Shown here piece after piece: positions 40,970 to 49,275 of a DNA stretch of 64,000 nt. The notes beneath the pieces are model-generated. The model was given only the letters and a program-made list of their open reading frames with translations, had not been told where the DNA came from and searched no databases. The translations under genes and the position numbers were made by a program. Source of the DNA: Jannaschia rubra (GTDB lineage Bacteria; Pseudomonadota; Alphaproteobacteria; Rhodobacterales; Rhodobacteraceae); the NCBI RefSeq assembly GCF_001403735.1, contig NZ_CXPG01000020.1, forward strand, positions 682,001 through 746,000, read 5' to 3'. Each line of letters begins with the position of its first letter. The first letter of the stretch is position 1.

Positions 40970-41848
40970 TTAACGCAGGATCGGAATATCCGGCGAATTC
41001 GCGACAATCGGGGCACCACCGGCGGCGAGCCCCGCGAAATCGAACAGCGCGGGGTCGAGCATGTGGGACGGCCGCACCTGCATCATCGCCGAGAACATCT
41101 TGGCCCGGCGACCCGGCGCCTTCGCCTCCCACCCGTCCAGCAGCGCCTTGATCGCCTGACGCTGCAACCCGTCCTGCGAGCCGCAGAGGTCGCAGGGGAT
41201 GATCGGATAGTCCATCGCGCGGGCGAAGCGGTCGCAGTCGGCCTCGGCCACATGCGCGAGCGGGCGGAGTACCAGCAGGTCGCCCTCGTCGTTTAGCAGC
41301 TTCGGCGGCATGGTCGCGATCTTGCCGCCGTGGAACAGGTTGAGAAAGAACGTCTCGAGGATGTCGTCGCGGTGGTGGCCCAACACGACGGCGGAGCATC
41401 CTTCCTCGCGCGCGACGCGGTAGAGGTTGCCGCGTCGAAGCCGCGAGCAGAGCGCGCAGAAGGTCCGCCCCGCCGGCACCTTGTCGACGACGACGGAATA
41501 GGTGTCGCGGTATTCGATCCGGTGCGGCACGCCCATGCGCGCCAGGAACTCCGGCAGGACCGTCGCGGGAAAGTTTGGCTGCCCCTGATCCAGGTTGCAG
41601 GCGAGGATGTCGACCGGCAGGAGGCCGCGCCATTGCAGCTCCGTCAGCGCGGCGAGCAGGGTATAGCTGTCCTTGCCCCCCGACAGGCAGACCAGCCATT
41701 TTGCGCGAGGGCCGCTACGATCGACCATGCCGTAGCGGTCGATCGCCTCGCGGGTTTCGCGGATGATGCGCTTGCGGAGCTTGCGGAACCCGGTCGTTCC
41801 GGGCGCGCCCTTGAACAGCGGATGGATGTCGTCGTGATCGTCGAGCAT
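40970..41848 (-). CDS. ttcA: tRNA 2-thiocytidine(32) synthetase TtcA
   Basis: A 292-residue PP-loop enzyme that thiolates C32 of some tRNAs using an iron-sulfur cluster. PP-loop SGGKDS at 56-61; the CxxC pairs CALC (about 131-134) and CDLC (about 223-226) that hold the [4Fe-4S] cluster are present. It starts at ATG 41848, 47 bases after the yidD stop. tRNA-Arg(ACG), a known TtcA substrate type, is encoded nearby at 45.9 kb, probably by chance. Confidence 0.93.
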   Translation of the reverse strand: MLDDHDDIHPLFKGAPGTTGFRKLRKRIIRETREAIDRYGMVDRSGPRAKWLVCLSGGKDSYTLLAALTELQWRGLLPVDILACNLDQGQPNFPATVLPEFLARMGVPHRIEYRDTYSVVVDKVPAGRTFCALCSRLRRGNLYRVAREEGCSAVVLGHHRDDILETFFLNLFHGGKIATMPPKLLNDEGDLLVLRPLAHVAEADCDRFARAMDYPIIPCDLCGSQDGLQRQAIKALLDGWEAKAPGRRAKMFSAMMQVRPSHMLDPALFDFAGLAAGGAPIVANSPDIPILR

Positions 41849-41895
41849 TGTCTTGCGCTCCTTTGACCTTTCCTTAACCCGCCTGCCGGCCGGCG

Positions 41896-42123
41896 TCACC
41901 GTCGGTCGGGCACGTTGTCGATGCCGGACCCGCCCCAGGGATGGCACCGGGCGATGCGCCGTGCGGCGAGCCAGCCGCCCCTGAGGCCGCCGTGCCGCTC
42001 CAGTGCCTCCAGCGCGTAGGCCGAACACGTCGGTTGATAGCGGCAGTTGTGGCCCACGTGGGCCGAGAACACCGCGCGATAGGCGTGGACCGGCCAGGAC
42101 AGCACACATGCCAGCGGCGTCAC
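41896..42123 (-). CDS. yidD: Membrane protein insertion efficiency factor YidD
   Basis: A 75-residue protein matching the usual length of YidD. The three-cysteine signature [21 protein letters not shown] and [13 protein letters not shown] is intact. The GTG start at 42123 overlaps the rnpA stop (GTGA), so translation is coupled. Upstream in-frame codons exist but would run far into rnpA. YidD assists YidC-dependent insertion. Confidence 0.95.
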   Translation of the reverse strand: MTPLACVLSWPVHAYRAVFSAHVGHNCRYQPTCSAYALEALERHGGLRGGWLAARRIARCHPWGGSGIDNVPDRR

Positions 42124-42485
42124 CGATGCACCCGGTCGAGCGCGCCGCGCAGATCGTCGAGCAGTGCGTCGAAAGGGCGATCCGCCGTGACCCCCGCGCG
42201 ACCGATCAGTGCATAGTCCCACCCCGGCCGCCCGCCTTCGGGCAGGATCAACCGCGCCGCTTCGCGCAGGCGGCGCTTGGCCCGGTTGCGGGCGACGGCG
42301 TTGCCGACCTTGCGCGAACAGGTGAAACCCACGCCGATTTCCGGGTCGCCATCGCCCCGGTCGCGGGCCTGCAGCAGGAACGACCCGGCCGGCACCCGCA
42401 AACCCCGGTTCAGCGCCAGGAACTGCGACCGGCGCGACAGCACCCGCAAAGGCGGGGCGCGCAGCGACCGGGGACGGGCGGACAT
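42120..42485 (-). CDS. rnpA: Ribonuclease P protein component
   Basis: A basic 121-residue protein that supports the RNase P ribozyme in tRNA 5' maturation. The signature [23 protein letters not shown] is complete. ATG 42485 gives the core family length; a GTG at 42536, closer to the rpmH stop, would add 17 residues and is also plausible because Rhodobacterales RnpA often has an N-terminal extension. Neither has a clear ribosome site. Confidence 0.93.
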   Translation of the reverse strand: MSARPRSLRAPPLRVLSRRSQFLALNRGLRVPAGSFLLQARDRGDGDPEIGVGFTCSRKVGNAVARNRAKRRLREAARLILPEGGRPGWDYALIGRAGVTADRPFDALLDDLRGALDRVHR

Positions 42486-42546
42486 GACAAAGGGTACCGA
42501 AGGCGGCGATCCGCCCGGTGCCCCACCGTTCGACACGTCGTCGCTG

Positions 42547-42681
42547 TCAGGCAGACAGGACCTTGCGGCCGCGCGCGCGGCGGGCGTTCAGGATCTTGCG
42601 GCCGGCCTTCGTGGCCATGCGGGCGCGGAAGCCGTGGCGATGCTTGCGAACGAGGTTCGAGGGCTGGAAGGTGCGCTTCAT
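42547..42681 (-). CDS. rpmH: 50S ribosomal protein L34
   Basis: A 44-residue, very basic protein with the universal L34 sequence ([20 protein letters not shown], ending RGRKVLSA). It heads the minus-strand rpmH-rnpA-yidD-ttcA-EAL-yidC-MOSC-engB-argB cluster. A GGAGAGA ribosome site precedes ATG 42681 and a near-consensus promoter lies about 70 bases upstream. Confidence 0.97.
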   Translation of the reverse strand: MKRTFQPSNLVRKHRHGFRARMATKAGRKILNARRARGRKVLSA

Positions 42682-42750
42682 GGCAATCTCTCCGGGGTGT
42701 CTTGCGTCGGAGCCGCGGATGAACCAGCGACCGGGAAAACGTGAAGCCGC

Positions 42751-42779
42751 CGTCTAGACGCGGCGTGCGGACCTGTCAA
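42751..42779 (-). promoter_or_regulatory. Probable sigma70 promoter of rpmH
   Basis: On the minus strand, a perfect TTGACA (42774-42779) is followed after 17 bases by TAGACG (42751-42756). Spacing is ideal and the -10 box is a partial match. It lies about 70 bases before the rpmH start, giving a leader of about 60 bases. Confidence 0.55.
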
Positions 42780-42911
42780 CAGGCCGGACCCAGTCGCCAG
42801 CTTCCGAAAAATGCAAGCGGGATGTTTCGATTTGCAGCGAAACCCGCGGCGCCGACGGCGGGTTGAGGGTCTGGACGCGATGGCGCAACCCCCCTGACGA
42901 AAGGCCCTCGG

Positions 42912-44324
42912 ATGGAACGGATCAAGACGGATGTGTTGGTGATCGGCGCGGGGTCGGGCGGCCTCAGTGTGGCGGCGGGGGCAGTGCAGATGGGTGCCGA
43001 TGTCACGTTGCTGGAAGGCGACCGGATGGGGGGCGACTGCCTCAACTACGGCTGCGTGCCGTCCAAGACGTTGATCGCGGCGGGCAAGCATGCCCATGCG
43101 ATGACGAGCGGTGCGGACTACGGCATCACGCCGGTCAAGCCGAAGATCGACTATGCCGCTGCCAAGCGCCGCGTCCATGAGGTCATCGAGACCATCGCCC
43201 CCATCGATTCGCAGGAGCGGTTCGAAAGGCTGGGCGTGCGCGTCATCCGCGAATACGGCCGCTTCGTCGACCGCGACACCGTCGAGACTGGAGAGCACCG
43301 CATCACCGCGCGCCGCATCGTCGTCGCCACCGGATCCTCGCCGCTCGTGCCACCCATCGACGGGCTGGAGGACGTGCCCTACCTGACCAACGAGACGCTG
43401 TTCGACCTGATGGAGGCACCGTCCCATCTGGTCATCGTCGGCGGCGGTCCCATCGGGATGGAGATGGCGCAGGCTCACGTCCGCCTCGGCTGCAAGGTCA
43501 CGGTGATCGAAGGGGCCAGGGCGCTGGGCAAGGACGATCCCGAGATGGCGGAGATCGTCCTGCGCCACCTGCGGGCCGAGGGCGTCGACATCGTCGAGGG
43601 CGCGCAGGCCAAGCGCGTCAGCGGCCGCGCCGGGGCCATCGTCGTGCATACCGACAAGGGCGACCATCGGTGCAGCCATCTTCTGATGGCCGTCGGGCGG
43701 CGCGCGAACATCGACCGTCTGGATCTCGACCGCGCGGGCATCGAGCACGACCGCGCCATCCGCGTGGGCCCGGACCTGCGGACGACGAACCGACGCGTCT
43801 ATGCCGTGGGCGACGTGGCCGGCGGCATGCAGTTCACCCACGTCGCGGGCTATCATGGCTCCACCGTGATCCGTCCCATCCTGTTCGGCCTGCCCGCCAG
43901 GGTCCGCACCGACCACATCCCCTGGGTGACCTATACCGACCCCGAACTGGCGCAGGTGGGCATGACCGAGGCGCAGGCGCGCGAACGGCACGGAAAGTCC
44001 CTGACGGTGTTGCAGGCCGGGTTCGACCACAACGACCGTGCCGTGACCGAAGGCCGCACCGACGGTCGGATCAAGGTGATGGTCGTGCGCGGCCGACCGG
44101 TCGGCGTGTCCATCGCGGGCCCCCATGCCGGTGAGCTGATCGGGCTCTGGGCGCTTCTCATCGCCAAGCGCATGAAGATCGGGGCCGTCACCTCGATGGT
44201 CGCGCCCTATCCGACGCTGGGGGAAATTTCCAAGCGCGTCGCTGGCCAGTACTACACCCCCCGCCTGTTCGAGAGCGACTGGGTGAAGCGCGCCGTCCGG
44301 CTTGTCCAGCGCCGGACGCGCTGA
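42912..44324 (+). CDS. FAD-dependent pyridine nucleotide-disulfide oxidoreductase (mercuric reductase / Lpd-like)
   Basis: A 470-residue flavoprotein with the redox-active disulfide motif GGDCLNYGCVPSK (Cys43, Cys48), an N-terminal FAD motif GAGSGG (13-18), a central NAD(P) motif GGGPIGMEMAQ, and a C-terminal dimerisation domain. It lacks the HMA domain and the C-terminal cysteine pair of true mercuric reductases, and has no 2-oxo-acid dehydrogenase genes nearby, so the substrate is open. It is the first of two plus-strand genes, followed by a histidine kinase after a hairpin. Confidence 0.9.
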   Translation: MERIKTDVLVIGAGSGGLSVAAGAVQMGADVTLLEGDRMGGDCLNYGCVPSKTLIAAGKHAHAMTSGADYGITPVKPKIDYAAAKRRVHEVIETIAPIDSQERFERLGVRVIREYGRFVDRDTVETGEHRITARRIVVATGSSPLVPPIDGLEDVPYLTNETLFDLMEAPSHLVIVGGGPIGMEMAQAHVRLGCKVTVIEGARALGKDDPEMAEIVLRHLRAEGVDIVEGAQAKRVSGRAGAIVVHTDKGDHRCSHLLMAVGRRANIDRLDLDRAGIEHDRAIRVGPDLRTTNRRVYAVGDVAGGMQFTHVAGYHGSTVIRPILFGLPARVRTDHIPWVTYTDPELAQVGMTEAQARERHGKSLTVLQAGFDHNDRAVTEGRTDGRIKVMVVRGRPVGVSIAGPHAGELIGLWALLIAKRMKIGAVTSMVAPYPTLGEISKRVAGQYYTPRLFESDWVKRAVRLVQRRTR

Positions 44325-44332
44325 CGCGCCCC

Positions 44333-44355
44333 CTGTCGCGGACGGTCCGCGGCAG
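44333..44355 (+). terminator. Hairpin after the oxidoreductase gene
   Basis: 10-bp stem (CTGTCGCGGA with TCCGCGGCAG, one T-G pair) and a 3-nt loop, eight bases after the stop codon. No T-run follows. Probably partial termination before the histidine kinase gene. Confidence 0.4.
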
Positions 44356-44390
44356 GCATAAGGGCCGATGTAACCACGACCGGATGACCC

Positions 44391-45779
44391 ATGTTCCGCA
44401 CCCTTTCGGGCCGATTCCTGATCCTGACGGTGGCTTTCGTGATGCTGGCTGAAGTGCTGATATTCGTGCCGTCCATCGCGCGGTTCCGGCTGGACTACCT
44501 GACCGACCGTATGGAGCGGGCACAGATCGCGTCGCTGGCGCTTCTGGGCGCGAACGATATGATCGACGACGCGGTGGAGGCCGAACTGCTGGAGAACGCG
44601 GGCGTCCTCAACGTGGTCCTGCGGCGCGACGCGTTGCGGCAGCTGGTGCTGTCGTCGGACCTGCCGGGGCCGGTCACGCGCACCGTCGACCTGCGCGATC
44701 CGCCGGTGTCCGCCCTGATCCGCGACGCCGTCCTGCGCTTTGCCCGCCCCGGCCCCGAGGTGATCCGCGTCATCGCCGAGCCCGCGCAGGGCGGCGGCGT
44801 GCAGATCGAGGCGGCGATCGAGACGTCCGACCTGCACCGCGCCATGATCGACTACGGCATGAACATCCTGTGGCTGAGCCTCGTGATCTCGGTCATCACC
44901 TCGGTCTTTTTGTTCCTGGCTGTGCGCCGCCTGATGGTCGTGCCGATCAAGTCGCTGGTCGCGCAGATGATCCGCTATGCCGCGGCCCCCGAGGACGCGA
45001 ACCGCATCATCGAGCCCCGATCCTCGGTGCGCGAGCTGCGCGAGGCCGAGACGACGCTGCGCGACCTCGAAACCCAGCTGTCCCAGTCGCTGCGCCAGAA
45101 GGAGCGTTTGGCCCAGCTGGGCGCCGCCGTCGCCAAGATCAGCCATGACTTGCGGAACATCCTGACCACCGCCACTTTGCTGGCCGACCGGATGGAGATG
45201 GTGGACGACCCGACGGTGCGCCGCGTGGCCCCCAAGATCGTCGCCTCGCTCACCCGCGCCGTGAACCTGACCGAGGGCACGCTCGCCTTCGGCCGGGCCG
45301 AGGAAGCGCCCCCCGCGCTGCAGATGGTGCCGCTGGCCCGCGTCCTTGATGAGGTCTGCGAAAGCGAACAGCTTTCGATCGATGTGGCCTCGGTCGAGAT
45401 CCGCCACGATGTCCCCCCCGCGATGACGGTACGCCTCGACCCCGAGCAGATGCACCGCATCCTGGGCAACCTGATCCGCAACGCGCGGCAGGCGATCCAG
45501 GCGACCGGCAGGCCGGGCGAGGTGCGGATCACGGCGGAGGAGGACGCGGACACCTGGACCGTCCGCGTGTCCGACACCGGACCGGGCCTGCCCGCTCGAG
45601 CGCAGGAGAACCTGTTCCAGGCCTTTCAGGGCAACGTCCGCAAGGGCGGCACGGGGCTGGGCCTCGCCATCGCGTCGGAACTGGTGCGTGGCCACGGCGG
45701 CACCCTGGCGCTGGAACGGAGCGGGGAGGGCGGCACCGTCTTCCGTATCGACCTTCCCAAGGCCGCGGGCGACGTCTAG
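44391..45779 (+). CDS. Membrane sensor histidine kinase (no adjacent regulator)
   Basis: A 462-residue kinase: helices at about 8-28 and 160-182 flanking a periplasmic sensor domain, HAMP-like linker, coiled coil, an H-box around ISHDLRNIL (His about 252), an N-box in NLIRNARQAI, and G-boxes DTGPGLP and GGTGLGLAIA. The H-box has RN instead of the usual RTPL, as in a subset of HATPase sensors. No response-regulator gene is adjacent. The signal is unknown. Confidence 0.88.
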   Translation: MFRTLSGRFLILTVAFVMLAEVLIFVPSIARFRLDYLTDRMERAQIASLALLGANDMIDDAVEAELLENAGVLNVVLRRDALRQLVLSSDLPGPVTRTVDLRDPPVSALIRDAVLRFARPGPEVIRVIAEPAQGGGVQIEAAIETSDLHRAMIDYGMNILWLSLVISVITSVFLFLAVRRLMVVPIKSLVAQMIRYAAAPEDANRIIEPRSSVRELREAETTLRDLETQLSQSLRQKERLAQLGAAVAKISHDLRNILTTATLLADRMEMVDDPTVRRVAPKIVASLTRAVNLTEGTLAFGRAEEAPPALQMVPLARVLDEVCESEQLSIDVASVEIRHDVPPAMTVRLDPEQMHRILGNLIRNARQAIQATGRPGEVRITAEEDADTWTVRVSDTGPGLPARAQENLFQAFQGNVRKGGTGLGLAIASELVRGHGGTLALERSGEGGTVFRIDLPKAAGDV

Positions 45780-45833
45780 GCCGCAGCCCGCCGGGCGTCA
45801 CCGCCAAGGGACGACCGCCGCCCAAAAAGACCC

Positions 45834-45862
45834 TTGCACGCACCGCCGCCGGGGTCTATCCC
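45834..45862 (+). promoter_or_regulatory. Promoter of tRNA-Arg
   Basis: TTGCAC, 17 bases, TATCCC, ending 11 bases before the tRNA 5' end. The same layout (TTGnnn, 16-17 bases, TAnnnn, 11 bases) precedes the other two tRNA genes in the window, which supports all three. Confidence 0.6.
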
Positions 45863-45873
45863 GCCCCCGTAGT

Positions 45874-45950
45874 GCGCTGGTAGCTCAGTTGGATAGAGTA
45901 CTTGACTACGAATCAAGGGGTCGGGGGTTCGAATCCTCCCCAGCGCGCCA
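45874..45950 (+). tRNA. tRNA-Arg(ACG)
   Basis: A complete cloverleaf of 77 nt with encoded CCA: acceptor GCGCTGG/CCAGCGC, anticodon stem CTTGA/TCAAG with loop CTACGAA (anticodon ACG, to be edited to ICG by TadA), T-arm GGGGG/CCTCC with TTCGAAT loop. The intact 3' end is followed by AT-richer DNA and an IS element. Confidence 0.95.
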
Positions 45951-46058
45951 ACATCTCCTTGTCGAGTGACAGACAAAACCGACTTTTGTGACATATAACT
46001 GACCCAAAAGACGGATCACTCCGATAGGAGAGTGACGTTGCCCAGTTGGGCTTGCGAG

Positions 46059-46073
46059 GGCTCTGTTGCACAA
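46059..46073 (+). repeat. IS left terminal inverted repeat
   Basis: GGCTCTGTTGCACAA, the exact inverted copy of the right end at 47094-47108; the next few bases diverge. Confidence 0.9.
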
Positions 46074-46121
46074 ATCCTGTGAGGGATTCATCTCGCGAAT
46101 CCAGCGCGGTAGCTGGGATGG

Positions 46122-47054
46122 ATGAGCAGACACATACCCCCGACTTACAAGACCAGGAACTGGCCCGCCTACAATGAAGCGCTCAAGCGCCGGGGCTCAC
46201 TGACTATCTGGTTCGATCCCGAGATCAGTTGGGAGGCTGCGCCGACCGGCAAACGTGGTCGACAGCAGATCTACAGCGATACCGCCATCCAGACATGCCT
46301 GACGATGAAGGTTCTGTTTGGCATGGCGCTACGGCAGACGACCGGGTTCGTCGAGAGCCTGTTACGTCTGATCGGTTTGAACTGGGCGGTGCCTGACTTC
46401 GGCACGCTATCGCGCCGCCAGAAGACACTGGCCGTTGACATCCCATATCGTGGCTCCAACGGCCCACTGCATTTCCTGATCGATAGCACTGGCATCAAGG
46501 TTGAGGGTGAAGGCGAGTGGCACGCACGCAAGCATGGTGGGCCCAAGCGGCGGGTCTGGCGCAAGGTCCATCTCGGAATTGATGAGGAAACACTGGAGGT
46601 CCGAGCCGTCGCGATCACCTGGAGCCATGTCGGCGACGCGCCGGTGTTGCCCGACCTTCTCGGCCAGATCCCGGCGGACCAGGAGATCGGCAGCGTCACG
46701 GCAGACGGCGCCTACGACACACGCAAATGCCATGATGCCATTGCCGAGCGGGGCGCTCACGCTGTCATCCCGCCCCGCAAGAACGCGAAGCCGTGGAAGA
46801 CCGTCACCGCTGGTGCCGTGGCCAGAAACGAGGCCCTGCGAGCTTCGAAATACCTCGGCCGCGCGATCTGGCGACGATGGAGCGGATACCACCGCAGAAG
46901 CCGCGTCGAAACAAAGATGCACTGTATGAAACTGCTGCGGCAGCGCCTCATGGCGCGGGACTTCGACCGACAGGTCGCGGAGGTCCAGATCCGCATCGCA
47001 GTCATGAACGGCTACACCGCGCTTGGCATACCTGTCACAGAAACTGTGGGATGA
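46122..47054 (+). CDS. IS5 family transposase
   Basis: A 310-residue DDE transposase: first aspartate in HFLIDSTGIKVEG, second in SVTADGAYDTRK, and glutamate in RRSRVETKMHCMKLL, the Y-(2)-R-(3)-E-(6)-K signature of the IS4/IS5 superfamily in near-complete form. The N-terminal DUF4096-like part (RNWPAYNEALKRRGSLTIWFD) is present. The frame is uninterrupted, so the element may be active. Confidence 0.93.
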   Translation: MSRHIPPTYKTRNWPAYNEALKRRGSLTIWFDPEISWEAAPTGKRGRQQIYSDTAIQTCLTMKVLFGMALRQTTGFVESLLRLIGLNWAVPDFGTLSRRQKTLAVDIPYRGSNGPLHFLIDSTGIKVEGEGEWHARKHGGPKRRVWRKVHLGIDEETLEVRAVAITWSHVGDAPVLPDLLGQIPADQEIGSVTADGAYDTRKCHDAIAERGAHAVIPPRKNAKPWKTVTAGAVARNEALRASKYLGRAIWRRWSGYHRRSRVETKMHCMKLLRQRLMARDFDRQVAEVQIRIAVMNGYTALGIPVTETVG

Positions 47055-47084
47055 ATCCGTCCGGGGAAAGGGGAACCTCGGACA

Positions 47085-47234
47085 TCAAAGGTCTTGTGCA
47101 ACAGAGCCGTCCGGTTCCAGTCCTTCCAACAATACACTGCCCAACGGATTGCCGCGACTAACGAATGTTTGAAAGTGATCAAACGCCTTATGGACAATCT
47201 CCTCGGCGTTCAGCGTCTGCTGCTCTTCCACCAT
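47085..47234 (-). pseudogene. Small reading frame truncated by the IS element
   Basis: ATG 47234 is preceded by GAGGGA at good spacing and begins MVEEQQTLNAEEIVHKAFDH. After 42 codons the frame runs into the IS right end and stops inside it at 47085. The coding style is less GC-rich than the surroundings. If the IS is removed on paper and the two flanks are joined, the frame would continue for about 14 codons into the left flank before a stop. No family is recognised. The rest of 47109-47462 (354 bases) shows no other gene. Confidence 0.45.
47094..47108 (-). repeat. IS right terminal inverted repeat
   Basis: Exact inverted copy of 46059-46073. Confidence 0.9.
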
Positions 47235-47462
47235 AATCAGATCCCTCTTGCAGCATACACGGTCGGCTATCACTCATCTGACGCTTCATAGAAACCGCTC
47301 CATGAACCACAAAATCGTCTGGTTGTGAGTACTGATCAAGTGCATTCTGCTAGCCCGAGCCTTAGCCACTTCACATATTCAGTTTCCTGCGCATTGCTGC
47401 CGCTCGTGCACGGCGCACCATCCGTCACTCTGAGCACAAACATCTACCCGATCTCCCACCCT

Positions 47463-48701
47463 TCACAACCCCACGATCCGCACGTCCCGCCCCTTGCACG
47501 CCAGTGCGATCCGCCCCTCGCATAACCGCAACGCATCCTCGCCGAAGACCTCCCGGCGCCAGCCGTGGGACCAGTCGCCGTCGCGTTTGCCGGATGCGAT
47601 GTCGTCGAGGTCCGAGGCCGAAGCGATCAGCTTGGACGCGACCCCCGCCTGTTCCGCCTTGGCCTTGAGCAACACGCGCAGCAGGTCGGCCAGCGCGCCG
47701 TTGATCTGGTCGCGCGCGCGCTGGTCCGGCGGCGCGGGCAGGTCTGCCTTGTCGAGCGACAGGCCCCGGTCGACCGCCGCAAGGATGCCGTCGGCGATGG
47801 GGCCCTTGCGCCCTTCCCGCAGCAGAAGCCGCGCCTTCGACAGGTCGTCCGCCGTGCGGGGTTTCATCGCCACAAGCTCCAGCAGGGCATCGTCCTTGAA
47901 GACGCGGGTGCGGGGGACGTCGTTCCTCTGGGCGTAGTCCTCGCGGAAGGCGGCCAGTTCGCGCGCGATCCCGATGTATCGCGGCGAGGGGTTCCGCATC
48001 TTGAGCCGCCGCCACGCCTCGCGCGGGTGGGTGCGATAGGTGTCGGGATCGCGCAGAACGTCCAGTTCCTCCTCGACCCAGGCGGTGCGGCCGCTGCGGT
48101 CCAACTCGGCCGCCAGGTATTCGTAGACGTCGCGCAGGTGGGTCACATCGTCCAGCGCATAGGCCTTCTGCGCGTCCGAGAGCGGGCGGCGCGACCAGTC
48201 GGTGAAGCGGCTCGACTTGTCGATCTGCGCCTTGGCGATGCGGCGGGCGAGCGTCTCGTACCCGGCCTGTTCGCCGAAGCCCGCGACCATGGCGGCGACC
48301 TGGGTGTCGAACAGGGGGGTGGGGATCGTGTCGCCCTCGATGGCGAAGATCTCCAGATCCTGGCGTGCGGCGTGGAACACCTTGACCGTGTCCGGGTCGC
48401 GGAACAGCGCGTAGAGCGGCGCAAGGTCGAGCCCGTCGGCCAGCGGATCGACGAGGACCGCGTCGGTCCGGCCGTCGCCGCGATAGGCGAGCTGCAGAAG
48501 GCAGAGTTTGGAGTAATACGTCCGCTCGCGCAGGAATTCCGTGTCGACGGTGACGTAGGCGGTTTTCGCGGCCTCGGCGCAGAAGGCGGCAAGCGCCTCG
48601 GTCGTGGTCAGCGTGATGATCTCTGAGGGGGGAATGATGGGAGCCTTTCGCGTATCGTGCGGGCCCCGTCTAGTCGATCCCGGCCTGCGGGGAAAGATCA
48701 A
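47463..48701 (-). CDS. rnd: Ribonuclease D
   Basis: A DEDD-type 3'-5' exoribonuclease that trims tRNA and other stable RNA 3' ends. The exonuclease motifs are VTVDTEFLRERTYYS, FHAARQDLEIF, LFDTQVAA and YALDDVTHL, followed by an HRDC domain in the C-terminal half. The start is unclear: homologues begin close to ITLTTTEALAAFC, but no ATG, GTG or TTG lies there. The nearest standard start in frame is TTG 48701, which adds about 26 residues and overlaps the end of purN. The true start may be a rare codon near 48625. Confidence 0.9.
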   Translation of the reverse strand: MIFPRRPGSTRRGPHDTRKAPIIPPSEIITLTTTEALAAFCAEAAKTAYVTVDTEFLRERTYYSKLCLLQLAYRGDGRTDAVLVDPLADGLDLAPLYALFRDPDTVKVFHAARQDLEIFAIEGDTIPTPLFDTQVAAMVAGFGEQAGYETLARRIAKAQIDKSSRFTDWSRRPLSDAQKAYALDDVTHLRDVYEYLAAELDRSGRTAWVEEELDVLRDPDTYRTHPREAWRRLKMRNPSPRYIGIARELAAFREDYAQRNDVPRTRVFKDDALLELVAMKPRTADDLSKARLLLREGRKGPIADGILAAVDRGLSLDKADLPAPPDQRARDQINGALADLLRVLLKAKAEQAGVASKLIASASDLDDIASGKRDGDWSHGWRREVFGEDALRLCEGRIALACKGRDVRIVGL

Positions 48702-49275
48702 GACGCCCCCTCTGGCCCACCGCGAAGCGGCGCAGGACGGCCGGGTAGAGCCTGTGTTCCTGCACCAGCACCCGCGCCGCCAGATCGGCCGCCGTGTCGC
48801 CCGCCAGCACCGGCACCCGTGCCTGTCCCAGGATCGGCCCGCCGTCCAGGTCGGCCGTCACCTCGTGCACGGTGCAGCCCGCCTCCGCGTCGCCTGCCGC
48901 GATGGCGCGCGCGTGGGTGTCCAGCCCGCGATACTTCGGCAGGAGCGAGGGGTGAATGTTGAGCATCCGCCCCTGCCAGCGCGCGACGAAGGGCGGCGTG
49001 AGGATCCGCATGAACCCGGCCAGCGCGATAATGTCGGCGCGGGCGGCCTCCAGCGCGTCGGTCAGCCCGGCCTCGAAGGCGGGTCGGTCGGGGAAGGCGC
49101 GGTGGTCGACGACGGCGGTCGGCACGCCCATCTCGGCCGCGCGCGCGAAGCCCCCCGCACCGGGGTCGTTCGACAGCACGAGGCACGGCCGCGCGGGGTG
49201 GTCGCCCTTCATGTCCTCGACCAGGCGTCGCATGTTGGACCCGCCGCCCGAGATCAAAATGGCGACGCGCTTCAC
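48670..49275 (-). CDS. purN: Phosphoribosylglycinamide formyltransferase
   Basis: A 201-residue enzyme of purine synthesis that formylates GAR using 10-formyl-THF. It has the ISGGGSNM phosphate loop near residues 8-15, the catalytic region [18 protein letters not shown], and the [15 protein letters not shown] segment. The GTG start at 49275 overlaps the purM stop by four bases, so the two genes are translationally coupled. Confidence 0.96.
   Translation of the reverse strand: MKRVAILISGGGSNMRRLVEDMKGDHPARPCLVLSNDPGAGGFARAAEMGVPTAVVDHRAFPDRPAFEAGLTDALEAARADIIALAGFMRILTPPFVARWQGRMLNIHPSLLPKYRGLDTHARAIAAGDAEAGCTVHEVTADLDGGPILGQARVPVLAGDTAADLAARVLVQEHRLYPAVLRRFAVGQRGRLDLSPQAGID

Larger units (their letters stand above)
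46059..47108 (+). mobile_element. IS5-family insertion sequence (1050 bp, IS903-like)
   Basis: It is bounded by a 15-bp perfect terminal inverted repeat, GGCTCTGTTGCACAA at 46059-46073 and its complement at 47094-47108, and contains a single intact DDE transposase gene. The size and end sequence fit the IS5 family, IS903/IS427-like groups. The bases directly outside the two ends (ending TTGCGAG on the left, starting GTCCGG on the right) are not a direct repeat, so no target-site duplication is left. The right end cuts a small minus-strand reading frame. Confidence 0.92.

Noticed and set aside
42912-44324. Mercuric reductase or E3 subunit of a 2-oxo-acid dehydrogenase
   Set aside because: No HMA domain, C-terminal cysteine pair or mer genes, and no E1/E2 genes nearby; only the general disulfide oxidoreductase family can be supported.
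42678-45695. 1005-codon minus-strand reading frame opposite the flavin oxidoreductase and histidine kinase
   Set aside because: Composition is typical antisense translation (long runs of His, Asp, Gly, Arg), no domain is recognisable, and the plus-strand genes are intact with full motifs.
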